Source: JANNSX01 sp031403155
GTDB lineage: Bacteria > Pseudomonadota > Alphaproteobacteria > Rhizobiales > Hyphomicrobiaceae
DNA length: 6,455 nucleotides
Direction of reading: 5' to 3'
NCBI GenBank assembly: GCA_031403155.1
Contig: JANNSX010000074.1
Span: 1 to 6,455 of the forward strand
Below, piece by piece: positions 1 through 6,148 of this stretch (the first letter of the stretch is position 1; each line of letters opens with the position of its first letter). The position numbers were made by a program, and so were the translations under genes. The notes below the pieces were generated by a model. That model was not told where the DNA came from. It worked only from the letters and a program-made list of their open reading frames with translations, and made no database searches.

Positions 1-1
1 C

Positions 2-1048
2 ACGCGGCTCGCCAAAGAGCAGAAGTGCCGCTACTCGCGCTATGCCGACGACATCACCTACTCCTGCGATCACACCGTGTTTCCGCCGGCGCTCGCCACG
101 CTCGAGGTCACGGCAAGGCTGGAGCATCAGGTGAGCGTGGGCGATGCGCTGGAGGAGGCGATCCGGGTGTGCGGCTTCGCGGTCAATGCCAAGAAGGTGC
201 GGCTGCAGGGCCGTCACCGGCATCAAAGCGTCACGGGCCTCGCCGTCAACCGCACCGTCAATGTCGAGCGCACGCGCATCCGCAAGATCCGCGCCATGCT
301 GCATGCCTGGGAGAAGCACGGGATCGAGGCGGCGGGCACCGAGCATTTCGCGAAGTATGGCAAGTCCCCAAGCGGCGGCCAACCCGACCAGCCGGCAGCC
401 GTGTTCCGCAGCGTCGTCTACGGCCAGCTCGCTTTCGTGAAGATGGTGCGGGGCGCAACCGATCCCGTATTCCTGAAACTCTGCGCCAAGCTCATTGACC
501 TCGATCCGAACCCCTCGCGCTTCGTCAGACAGATGGTGTTCGGCGCCGACGACTACGAGATTTTCATTTCCCACGCCAGCGAGGACAAGGCGGCAATCGC
601 CCGGCCGATCTACGAGGCCTGCGAGCGCTATGGATTGAAGGCCTTCCTCGATGAGGAGCACATCGCCTGGGGGCAAAGCTTCACGAAGAAGATCAACACG
701 GCGTTGGGCGCGGCGCGAACGATCGTTTGCATCGTGTCGTCAAACTCGGTGACGAAGGATTGGCCGCTGCTCGAGATGAACACCGCCCTCGGCATGGAGG
801 CGTCAGGGTCGAAGACAGTGGTGCCGGTGATGGTCGGCAAGCCCGACTTGTCGAAGCTGCCGCTGATCCGCGGCAAACGCTGGATCGACTGGACCGGCGA
901 TGCCATGGCGGTAGCGAAGGTGCTGAAGGACGTGGTGAGGCCGTCCGTGGCCGAGCCGGTGCCGCCGGTGCCGGTGGTGGCGGAGGAGATGGCGACCGAG
1001 GAGCCCGCCGCGAAGCCCTCGCTGCTGTCGCGGATTTTCGGGAGTTGA
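2..1048 (+). CDS. Retron-type reverse transcriptase fused to a C-terminal TIR domain (5'-truncated by window edge)
   Basis: The reading frame is open from base 2 to the TGA at 1046-1048, giving 348 visible residues; the true start is off the left edge. Visible residues 11-21 contain RYADDITYS, the reverse transcriptase motif with the two metal-binding aspartates (bases 47-52). At residues 77-79 (bases 230-238) is VTG inside SVTGLAVN, the motif typical of retron reverse transcriptases. A thumb-like region follows (IRKIRAMLHAWEKHG, then VYGQLAFVKMVRG). From about residue 185 to 312 (bases 554-937) lies a TIR domain: YEIFISHASEDK at its start, a BB-loop-like LDEEHIAWGQSF, and WPLLEMN, whose Glu (residue 258, bases 773-775) is in the position of the NADase catalytic glutamate. 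The last 35 or so residues are a Pro/Ala/Glu-rich tail. By family knowledge, retron reverse transcriptases make msDNA and work with an effector in phage defence. I infer that TIR, probably cleaving NAD+, is the fused effector. ATG at 77 is internal to the palm and not a credible start. Confidence 0.9.
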   Translation, partial: TRLAKEQKCRYSRYADDITYSCDHTVFPPALATLEVTARLEHQVSVGDALEEAIRVCGFAVNAKKVRLQGRHRHQSVTGLAVNRTVNVERTRIRKIRAMLHAWEKHGIEAAGTEHFAKYGKSPSGGQPDQPAAVFRSVVYGQLAFVKMVRGATDPVFLKLCAKLIDLDPNPSRFVRQMVFGADDYEIFISHASEDKAAIARPIYEACERYGLKAFLDEEHIAWGQSFTKKINTALGAARTIVCIVSSNSVTKDWPLLEMNTALGMEASGSKTVVPVMVGKPDLSKLPLIRGKRWIDWTGDAMAVAKVLKDVVRPSVAEPVPPVPVVAEEMATEEPAAKPSLLSRIFGS

Positions 1049-1151
1049 GGGGACGATCGCCCAACACGGCTCGCGCGTTACATGCCCGTCATCGCTATCG
1101 CGCGCTTACGATCCTGGTCATCGCACAGCACGCGGCCCAACGCCTCAATCG

Positions 1152-1199
1152 CCCTCTCCCGTCGTGCCGAAGGCGCGCCTCCGGCACGATGGGAGAGGG
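1152..1199. repeat. 48-nt near-perfect palindrome (REP-like element, copy 1)
   Basis: The two halves are centred between 1175 and 1176. The outer arms ccctctccc (1152-1160) and gggagaggg (1191-1199) match perfectly, as do tcgtgccg (1162-1169) and cggcacga (1182-1189) and the self-complementary aggcgcgcct (1171-1180). The only non-Watson-Crick pairs are 1161/1190 and 1170/1181. The core GCCGaAGGC-NN-style half is shared with the palindrome at 1336-1371. This looks like an interspersed extragenic palindrome rather than a terminator, since no T-run follows. Confidence 0.85.
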
Positions 1200-1205
1200 T
1201 GGCGG

Positions 1206-1246
1206 GTCGTGCCGAAGGCACGCAAGTAAACAAACGCGGGAGAGGG
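1206..1246. repeat. Partial, degenerate copy of the palindromic repeat
   Basis: gtcgtgccgaaggc (1206-1219) repeats exactly the left half of the neighbouring palindrome (1161-1174), and gggagaggg (1238-1246) repeats its right outer arm (1191-1199). The middle is replaced by an AT-richer stretch, acgcaagtaaacaaacgc. It appears to be a half-copy or a rearranged copy of the same element. Confidence 0.6.
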
Positions 1247-1263
1247 GGTAAGAGCTCCCTAAG

Positions 1264-1307
1264 GGAAGAAGGTCTGCCCGCTGGGTCGTGAGGTAGGACC
1301 TTCTTCC
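1264..1307. repeat. 11-bp perfect inverted repeat with 22-nt loop
   Basis: ggaagaaggtc at 1264-1274 is the exact reverse complement of gaccttcttcc at 1297-1307. The loop (1275-1296) contains a weaker internal pairing, gccc with gggt. A small overlapping inverted repeat, tccctaaggga (1256-1266), abuts it on the left. Function unknown; it is part of the palindrome cluster in the convergent intergenic region. Confidence 0.7.
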
Positions 1308-1335
1308 ATCAGAGACTTCGTACCCCCTCATCCGA

Positions 1336-1371
1336 TCCTTCATGCCGAAGGCATGCCTCCGGCATGACGGA
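1336..1371. repeat. 36-nt palindrome (REP-like element, copy 2)
   Basis: This element is centred between 1353 and 1354. tcatgccg (1340-1347) pairs with cggcatga (1360-1367) around aggcatgcct (1349-1358), with one A/C mismatch at 1348/1359. After one more mismatch (1339/1368), tcc at 1336-1338 pairs with gga at 1369-1371. The core (GCCGaAGGC, two variable bases, GCCTcCGGC) has the same layout and the same off-centre A/C mismatch as the palindrome at 1152-1199, so both belong to one repeat family. Confidence 0.8.
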
Positions 1372-1374
1372 CCA

Positions 1375-1395
1375 CCTTCTCCCCGTGGGAGAAGG
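1375..1395. repeat. Tight hairpin, 9-bp arms with 3-nt loop
   Basis: ccttctccc (1375-1383) and gggagaagg (1387-1395) are exact reverse complements around the loop cgt. It lies 56 bases downstream of the RTX stop codon when read on the - strand. No T-run follows on either strand, so it is not a canonical intrinsic terminator, but it would fold in either transcript and could mark the 3' end of the RTX mRNA. Confidence 0.7.
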
Positions 1396-1450
1396 CGATC
1401 ATCGCATGTGTTTTCCGATGTCGAGAGCATCAGGCGAAGGGAGGCAACTC

Positions 1451-2914
1451 TCAAGGCACCGGCGGCACCAGCTCGAAGTCGCCAAGCGTCAGCGTGTGGA
1501 CCCCGGTCAGCTCGATCTCGAGGTCGGCGTTGCCGTCGCCATCGCTATCGATCTGCACGATCGTCATGCCAGTCCCTTGCGTGTAGCCGACCTCGGGCAT
1601 GACACCGCCGAAACTAGTCATCGTGATGTCGCCGACGAAGGTCAGTCCGGGCGTCATGCGCCACAGCTCGATGTGATCAACGCCGACCTCGAAGTCCGTG
1701 ATCGTGTCGCGACTGCTGGCGCCGATGCCGCTGTCGGTCAGGTCGCTGTAGCGGAAGCCGTCCGCACCTGTTCCACCCGTCATCGTGTCGATGCCGCCGC
1801 CGCCGATGATGGCGAAATCGTTGTCGTTCCCGCCATCCAGCGTATCGTCGCCGCCACCACCTTCCAAGTAGTCGTTGCCGTCGCCGCCGAGCAACGTGTC
1901 GTCACCACCGATGATAAGGCTGCTGTCGCCAAATATGATGTCGGATCCTTTGAGGCCTTCAATGCGATTGTCGCCGTCGTCGCCTCCGAGCTGGTCACCG
2001 TTCGCCAAGTCGTTCGTCCCGATCAGGTTCTCGATGCTGTCATAGGTGTCGCCTGCGGCATCGCCGGTGTTGCCCGGTGCGTTCAGGAACGCCAACACCC
2101 GGGTGAGCGACGTCACATAGCTCGCCGTATCGACACCACCGCCGCCATCGAGCGAATCGCCGCCAGCCCCGCCGATCAGCGTATCGTCGTCCGCGCCGCC
2201 GTTGAGGAAGTCGGCACCACCGCCGCCCGTCAGCGTGTCCGTGCCAGCCAGCCCGTCGAGACGGTTGACGGCGCCGTTGCCGGTCAGGACATCGATGAAG
2301 CCAGTGCCGGTGACATCCTCGATGCCGCTCAACGTATCGCCCTGGGCCGCGCCGCCGACGCCGGTGCCCGTCGCGAGATTGACCGTCACGCCGGCCGCCG
2401 CCAGCACGGAGTAGTCCGCCTCGTCGACGCCACCGCCGCCGCTGAGCGTGTCACGCCCCAAGCCACCGACGAGATGATCGTCGCCCGAACCACCGAACAG
2501 CTGATCGTTGCCGTCGAGGCCCCTCAGGCGATTGTCGCCCGAATTGCCGGTGAGCGTGTTGGCCAGCGCATTGCCCGTGCCGTCGCGATTGCTCGCGCCC
2601 GTCAGCACCAGCTTCTCTGTATGATTGCGCAGCGTCCAGGTGATCGACGATTTGACGGTGTCGCTGCCCTGGCCGGCCAGCTCGACGGTGCGGTCGAGGG
2701 CATTGTCGACGATGTAGGTGTCATGGCCCCTGCCGCCCACCATCGCGTCACCGCCGAGGCCGCCGTCCAGCAGGTCAATGCCGTCGCCGCCGTAGAGCTT
2801 GTCGCCGCCGCCGAGGCCAAGCAGGGTATCGTTGCCGCCAAGGCCCCGGATCGTGTCGGCCGCGCCGGCGCCTTGAAGGCGGTTGCGGAGGTTGTCGCCG
2901 ATGATGGTTGCCAT
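1451..2914 (-). CDS. RTX-repeat calcium-binding protein, probably exported by type I secretion
   Basis: This encodes 487 residues if started at the ATG at 2914. Glycine/aspartate nonapeptides of the GGxGxDxLx type occur in blocks at about residues 24-65, 121-165, 209-262 and 302-386, for example GLGGNDTLLG and GGDGNDYLEGG. By family knowledge each repeat pair binds calcium in a beta-roll that folds outside the cell. Two copies of a linking module sit near 162-226 and 260-324 (VDxAxY, then AAGDT or AAQGDT, then a SIEN-like motif). The C-terminus (about 400-487) resembles the serralysin C-terminal region (DTITDFEVGVDHIEL) and has an Asp-rich DSDGDGNAD loop; uncleaved secretion signals of such proteins lie here. 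There is no N-terminal signal peptide and no recognisable enzymatic domain. I chose the ATG because MATIIGDN runs straight into the first repeat, as in many relatives. The frame is open further upstream (TTG at 2965), but that extension has no family features. The ribosome site is weak (AGG, 10 bases upstream). No secretion genes are nearby. The substrate or role is unknown. Confidence 0.88.
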   Translation of the reverse strand: MATIIGDNLRNRLQGAGAADTIRGLGGNDTLLGLGGGDKLYGGDGIDLLDGGLGGDAMVGGRGHDTYIVDNALDRTVELAGQGSDTVKSSITWTLRNHTEKLVLTGASNRDGTGNALANTLTGNSGDNRLRGLDGNDQLFGGSGDDHLVGGLGRDTLSGGGGVDEADYSVLAAAGVTVNLATGTGVGGAAQGDTLSGIEDVTGTGFIDVLTGNGAVNRLDGLAGTDTLTGGGGADFLNGGADDDTLIGGAGGDSLDGGGGVDTASYVTSLTRVLAFLNAPGNTGDAAGDTYDSIENLIGTNDLANGDQLGGDDGDNRIEGLKGSDIIFGDSSLIIGGDDTLLGGDGNDYLEGGGGDDTLDGGNDNDFAIIGGGGIDTMTGGTGADGFRYSDLTDSGIGASSRDTITDFEVGVDHIELWRMTPGLTFVGDITMTSFGGVMPEVGYTQGTGMTIVQIDSDGDGNADLEIELTGVHTLTLGDFELVPPVP

Positions 2915-3020
2915 AGCTTCTATACCTGCGGTTGCCGGACCCGTGATCCCGGCAAACTGGCCCAAGTCCGAGATAAACGCATCAAGAAAATTCGAAAGCT
3001 GATTAAGACGGCGCGGCAGA

Positions 3021-3052
3021 CGAAAACGCCCGGCCCCAAGGGCGCCGGGCGT
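3021..3052 (-). terminator. Intrinsic terminator downstream of the bactofilin gene
   Basis: Read on the - strand, a GC-rich stem (3044-3052 paired with 3026-3034, nine base pairs, with two more inner G-C pairs after a mismatch) is followed at once by TTTT at 3023-3026. It begins 26 bases after the bactofilin stop codon and lies just over 100 bases before the RTX start, which argues that the two co-oriented genes are transcribed separately. Confidence 0.8.
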
Positions 3053-3077
3053 CGAATATCATTAGAAGTTCGAGGAA

Positions 3078-3650
3078 TTACGCCCCGAACCCGCGCCGCT
3101 GCGAGGTCGTAAAGCCGACGGTGTTGTCGCCGCCCTGCCCTTCGGCATTGCCGCCGAAGCCGGGCTCGGTCAGCTGTACTTCGAGCTTGAGTTCGGCCGG
3201 ATTGCTCGAGCGCTTGACGCGGCCATCGAACAAGGCGCCCTGCTCGATCGAGAGCGTCTTATAGGTGATGTCGCCTTCGACCTTGGAGCCGGCCTGCAAG
3301 GTGACGTCGGTGCCTTTGACGGCGCCCAAGACCTCGCCCTTGACGAGCACGGTGTCGGCCGCAACCGTCCCCGTGATCCGGGCATTCTCGCCCACCACGA
3401 TCGAGACACCGCCGATGTTGCCCTGGATCTCGGCGTCGATCTGCAAGGCGCCCGCCGAAAGTATGGTGATGTCGCCGCCAATGATCTTGAGATCCCGGCC
3501 GATGACCGAGACATTGCCGTCGAAGCCGGTCATGGACGGTGCGCTCGGCAGCACGTTCCTGACGAGGGCCTGCCCTTCGATCGTCTTAGACGTCTCGGGA
3601 CGCTGGAAACGATCGACACTGGACCTGTCGGAGCCGGAACGATTGAACAT
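3078..3650 (-). CDS. Bactofilin family protein (polymerising cytoskeletal protein)
   Basis: This encodes 190 residues. Residues about 47-147 form the bactofilin core, a beta-helix of short repeats: SVIGRDLKIIGGDIT, then GALQIDAEIQGNI, ARITGTVAADTVLVKGEVLG, TLQAGSKVEGDI and ALFDGRVKR. The flanking N-terminal (about 46 residues, polar) and C-terminal (about 43 residues, Gly-rich) tails look disordered, which is usual for the family. Bactofilins assemble into nucleotide-free filaments at the inner membrane and position cell-wall or envelope machinery in stalk formation, shape or division. The ATG at 3650 has a GGGGGAG ribosome site 11 bases upstream; a TTG at 3677 would add nine residues, but that site would then lie inside the gene. 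No M23 peptidase gene, a common bactofilin partner, is adjacent here. It is transcribed divergently from hppA and ends at TAA (3078-3080). Confidence 0.9.
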   Translation of the reverse strand: MFNRSGSDRSSVDRFQRPETSKTIEGQALVRNVLPSAPSMTGFDGNVSVIGRDLKIIGGDITILSAGALQIDAEIQGNIGGVSIVVGENARITGTVAADTVLVKGEVLGAVKGTDVTLQAGSKVEGDITYKTLSIEQGALFDGRVKRSSNPAELKLEVQLTEPGFGGNAEGQGGDNTVGFTTSQRRGFGA

Positions 3651-3661
3651 GGTGGTGATTA

Positions 3662-3668
3662 CTCCCCC
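3662..3668 (-). promoter_or_regulatory. Ribosome binding site of bactofilin gene
   Basis: On the - strand this reads GGGGGAG, 11 bases before the ATG at 3650. It is the strongest purine run upstream of the gene and decides the start in favour of ATG 3650 over TTG 3677. Confidence 0.7.
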
Positions 3669-3855
3669 TATACGCAACTACAGCCGGCGGCACACTAGGG
3701 CCGGGTCGTGCTCGAATTGTGGCCGAGACGGCCGGTTGAAACAACACCCGCGACGCTTCGCCCCGCCTTAGGCGCCGAGCCCGCCCCCCGAACCGATTGC
3801 CTCGCGTACGCGATTTTGGCATGGTCCGCCCGCTTTTCCCGGCCCAAAACGGGGA

Positions 3856-3884
3856 TTGACAGGTTTTGCGCGCCCCTGTTCCTG
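3856..3884 (+). promoter_or_regulatory. Candidate hppA promoter
   Basis: TTGACA at 3856-3861 is a perfect -35 hexamer. With a 17-base spacer the -10 would be TTCCTG (3879-3884), a poor match to the sigma-70 consensus. The site lies about 100 bases ahead of the hppA ATG. The -35 is convincing, the -10 is not, so transcription may need an activator or start elsewhere. Confidence 0.35.
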
Positions 3885-3900
3885 ACGGCATTCGGGGCGC
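3870..3900 (+). repeat. 7-bp inverted repeat in the hppA promoter/leader
   Basis: gcgcccc (3870-3876) is the reverse complement of ggggcgc (3894-3900), with 17 bases between them. It overlaps the proposed -10 region and would fall at the transcription start or in the early leader. It could be an operator-like site or an RNA stem; the sequence alone does not decide. Confidence 0.5.
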
Positions 3901-3910
3901 TTTCTCTGAT

Positions 3911-3939
3911 TCGCTTCCAAAACGACTCGCTTCCAAAAC
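3911..3939 (+). repeat. 13-nt direct repeat with 16-nt period in the hppA leader
   Basis: tcgcttccaaaac occurs at 3911-3923 and again at 3927-3939, separated by three bases. The second copy ends two bases before the ribosome binding site. It is noncoding in the chosen annotation. It may be a simple tandem duplication, or a pair of sites for a regulator or RNA-binding protein. Confidence 0.8.
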
Positions 3940-3941
3940 AA

Positions 3942-3947
3942 GGGGGA
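3942..3947 (+). promoter_or_regulatory. Ribosome binding site of hppA
   Basis: GGGGGA lies nine bases before the ATG at 3957. It is the reason to start hppA there and not at the far-upstream in-frame ATG at 3708, which has no such site. Confidence 0.8.
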
Positions 3948-3956
3948 CTACCGGTC

Positions 3957-6083
3957 ATGGATACGACGATGGCCATGTGGCTCATCATCGCCGGCGGTGC
4001 GCTTTCGATCCTGTACGGGATCTGGGCCACCCAGTCGCTGATGTCGGCGGATGCCGGCAACGCCAGAATGCAGGAGATCGCCGGCGCCATCCAGGAAGGC
4101 GCGCAGGCTTATCTCACCCGCCAGTATACGACCATCGGCATCGCCGGCGTCGCCATCTTCGTCATTGTCGCCATCTTGCTCGGCTGGCTGTCGGCGATCG
4201 GCTTCGCGGTCGGTGCGATCCTCTCGGGCGCCGCCGGCTTCATCGGCATGCTCGTCTCGGTGCGCGCCAACGTCCGCACCGCCCAGGCCTCGACGGTGAG
4301 CCTCGCCGACGGCCTCGGCATCGCCTTCAAAGCGGGCGCCGTGACCGGCCTGCTCGTCGCGGGCTTGGCCCTCCTCGGCGTCGCCATCTACTTCTTCATC
4401 CTGACCCGCGGTCTTGGGCTGGAACCGGCTTCCAGGCACGTCATCGACGCGCTGGTGGCCTTGGGCTTCGGCGCTTCGCTGATCTCGATCTTCGCCCGTC
4501 TGGGCGGCGGCATCTTCACCAAGGGCGCCGACGTCGGCGGCGATCTCGTCGGCAAGGTGGAAGCCGGCATCCCGGAGGACGATCCGCGCAATCCCGCGAC
4601 CATCGCCGACAACGTCGGCGACAATGTCGGCGATTGCGCCGGCATGGCGGCCGACCTGTTCGAGACCTATGCGGTGACCGTCGTCGCCACCATGGTGCTG
4701 ATCTCGATCTATTTCGCGTCGAGCCCGAACATCATGCCGCTCATGATGTATCCGCTGGCCATCGGCGCCGTCTGCGTGCTGACCTCGATCATCGGCACCT
4801 TCTTCGTGCGCTTGGGATCGAACAACTCAATCATGGGCGCGCTCTACAAGGGCCTGATCGCCACCGGCGTGCTGTCGCTCGCGGCGCTCTGGCCGATCAC
4901 CGATAAGTTCGTCGGCATGTCGACGGCCATGACCGTCAACGGCATGACCTTCACGGGCCAGGATCTGTTCTGGTGCGGTGCCATCGGCCTCGTGGTGACG
5001 GCGCTCATCATCATCATCACCGAGTACTACACCGGCACCAACTACCGGCCGGTGCGCTCGATCGCGATCGCCTCGCAAACCGGCCACGGCACCAACGTCA
5101 TCCAGGGCCTCGCGGTGTCGCTCGAGAGCACGGCGCTGCCGGCGCTCGTCATCATCGCGGGCATTATCATCACCTTCAAGCTGGCGGGCCTGCTCGGCAT
5201 CGCCATTGCGGTGACGACCATGCTGGCGCTTGCCGGTCTCGTGGTGGCGCTCGACGCCTTCGGCCCCGTCACCGACAATGCCGGTGACATTGCCGAGATG
5301 GCGGGTCTGCCGAAGGAGGTTCGCAAGACCACCGACGCGCTGGACGCCGTTGGCAACACGACCAAGGCGGTGACGAAGGGTTACGCGATCGGCTCGGCGG
5401 GCTTGGGTGCCCTCGTGCTGTTCGCGGCCTACACGGAGGACCTGAAGTTCTTCGCCGCCAACGCGGCGCCGGGAACCTTCTTCCACGGCATCACCGTCGA
5501 CTTCTCGCTGGCCAATCCTTACGTCGTCGTCGGCCTGCTGTTCGGCGGCCTCTTGCCCTATCTGTTCGGCGGCATGGCGATGACCGCCGTCGGCCGGGCG
5601 GGCGCCGCGGTCGTCGAGGAGGTCCGGCGCCAGTTCAAGGAGAAGCCCGGCATCATGAAGGGCACGGAGCGGCCCGACTACGGCCGCGCCGTCGACATGC
5701 TGACGAAGGCGGCGATCAAGGAAATGATCATCCCCTCGATGCTGCCGGTGCTGTCGCCGATCGTCTGCTTCGCGGTCATCAACTGGATCGCGGGACCGGG
5801 GAACGCTTTCGCCGCGGTCGGCGCCATGCTGCTCGGCGTCATCGTCAACGGCCTCTTTGTCGCCATTTCCATGACAGCTGGCGGTGGCGCCTGGGACAAT
5901 GCCAAGAAATACATCGAGGATGGCCATTTCGGCGGCAAGGGCTCGGAAGCCCATAAGGCCGCCGTCACGGGCGACACGGTCGGCGATCCCTACAAGGATA
6001 CCGCCGGCCCCGCCGTCAACCCGATGATCAAGATCACGAACATCGTGGCGTTGTTGATGCTGGCAGTGCTCGCCCACTATTGA
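3957..6083 (+). CDS. hppA: Membrane-bound proton-translocating inorganic pyrophosphatase, potassium-independent type
   Basis: This gene encodes 708 residues, full length for the family, with about 16 predicted hydrophobic membrane segments. The enzyme hydrolyses cytoplasmic pyrophosphate and pumps protons out across the inner membrane, saving energy when ATP is scarce. The pyrophosphate/Mg2+-binding motifs are all present: DVGGDLVGKVE (residues 192-202), EDDPRNPATIADN with NVGDNVGD (207-226), DNAGDIAEM (440-448) and the C-terminal DTVGDPYKD (673-681). GNTTKAVTKG carries Lys at residue 470 (bases 5364-5366). By family knowledge, Lys here marks the potassium-independent H+ pumps and Ala the potassium-dependent ones. 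The start at 3957 follows a strong ribosome site, and the protein then begins directly with the first membrane helix. It is a single-gene unit ending in an intrinsic terminator, divergent from the bactofilin gene. No defects are seen. Confidence 0.97.
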   Translation: MDTTMAMWLIIAGGALSILYGIWATQSLMSADAGNARMQEIAGAIQEGAQAYLTRQYTTIGIAGVAIFVIVAILLGWLSAIGFAVGAILSGAAGFIGMLVSVRANVRTAQASTVSLADGLGIAFKAGAVTGLLVAGLALLGVAIYFFILTRGLGLEPASRHVIDALVALGFGASLISIFARLGGGIFTKGADVGGDLVGKVEAGIPEDDPRNPATIADNVGDNVGDCAGMAADLFETYAVTVVATMVLISIYFASSPNIMPLMMYPLAIGAVCVLTSIIGTFFVRLGSNNSIMGALYKGLIATGVLSLAALWPITDKFVGMSTAMTVNGMTFTGQDLFWCGAIGLVVTALIIIITEYYTGTNYRPVRSIAIASQTGHGTNVIQGLAVSLESTALPALVIIAGIIITFKLAGLLGIAIAVTTMLALAGLVVALDAFGPVTDNAGDIAEMAGLPKEVRKTTDALDAVGNTTKAVTKGYAIGSAGLGALVLFAAYTEDLKFFAANAAPGTFFHGITVDFSLANPYVVVGLLFGGLLPYLFGGMAMTAVGRAGAAVVEEVRRQFKEKPGIMKGTERPDYGRAVDMLTKAAIKEMIIPSMLPVLSPIVCFAVINWIAGPGNAFAAVGAMLLGVIVNGLFVAISMTAGGGAWDNAKKYIEDGHFGGKGSEAHKAAVTGDTVGDPYKDTAGPAVNPMIKITNIVALLMLAVLAHY

Positions 6084-6118
6084 GCGTTTAGGCGCTACTT
6101 AAAGCCGCGAAAGACGAA

Positions 6119-6148
6119 GGGCCCGGCCAATGCCGGGCCCTTTTCGTT
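6119..6148 (+). terminator. Intrinsic terminator of hppA
   Basis: A perfect 9-bp stem, gggcccggc (6119-6127) with gccgggccc (6132-6140), has a 4-nt loop and is followed directly by ttttcgtt. It lies 35 bases after the hppA stop codon. A shorter T-containing stretch on the opposite strand could give weak termination in the other direction. Confidence 0.92.

Larger units (their letters stand above)
1049..1450. other. Convergent intergenic region rich in palindromic repeats
   Basis: This 400-base stretch lies between the stop codons of the reverse transcriptase-TIR gene (+) and the RTX gene (-). Short open frames on both strands have low-complexity, Arg/Ala/Ser-rich products and run through the palindromes, so I see no gene. 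It contains two long palindromes with a shared core, a partial third copy, a looped 11-bp inverted repeat and a tight 9-bp hairpin, each listed separately. None is followed by a clear T-tract on either strand, although such hairpins between converging genes may still help end or stabilise transcripts. Confidence 0.75.
3651..3956. promoter_or_regulatory. Divergent intergenic region between bactofilin and hppA
   Basis: These 306 bases must contain the promoters of both genes. The hppA reading frame is open back to 3708, but its predicted product there is Pro/Arg-rich and unlike the family, so I treat it as noncoding. Visible elements are a TTGACA hexamer at 3856, a 7-bp inverted repeat at 3870-3900, a 13-nt direct repeat at 3911-3939, and short GC-rich palindromes such as ggccgagacggcc (3721-3733). 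On the bactofilin side a TATAGG-like hexamer precedes the ribosome site, but I could not pair it with a good -35 element. Confidence 0.6.

Noticed and set aside
77..1048. ATG/GTG-type start near base 77 as the start of a TIR protein
   Set aside because: The reading frame is open to the window edge and the reverse transcriptase YADD motif lies before base 77, so this position is internal.
1049..1450. Possible msr-msd noncoding RNA or CRISPR array in the palindrome cluster
   Set aside because: Retron RNAs normally lie upstream of the reverse transcriptase, not after it, and there are no regularly spaced identical repeats with unique spacers.
1095..1454. A 119-codon open frame on the - strand in the convergent intergenic region
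   Set aside because: It translates straight through the palindromic repeats (giving CRRHAFGM-like repeats), has no ribosome site, and overlaps the RTX stop codon; typical artefact of repeat DNA.
1364..3112. A 582-codon open frame on the + strand opposite the RTX gene
   Set aside because: It is the mirror of the GC-rich, Gly/Asp-repeat RTX gene; its Val/Ala/Arg-rich product has no recognisable domain, it spans a gene, a terminator and palindromes, and the RTX frame explains the sequence fully.
3708..3956. Upstream in-frame extension of hppA (83 codons from ATG 3708)
   Set aside because: The extra residues are Pro/Arg-rich and unlike any HppA N-terminus, while ATG 3957 has a strong ribosome site and leads directly into the first membrane helix.
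4827..6077. A 416-codon open frame on the - strand within hppA
   Set aside because: The product is His/Asp/Arg-rich with no domain, as expected opposite a GC-rich membrane protein gene; hppA is complete and certain.
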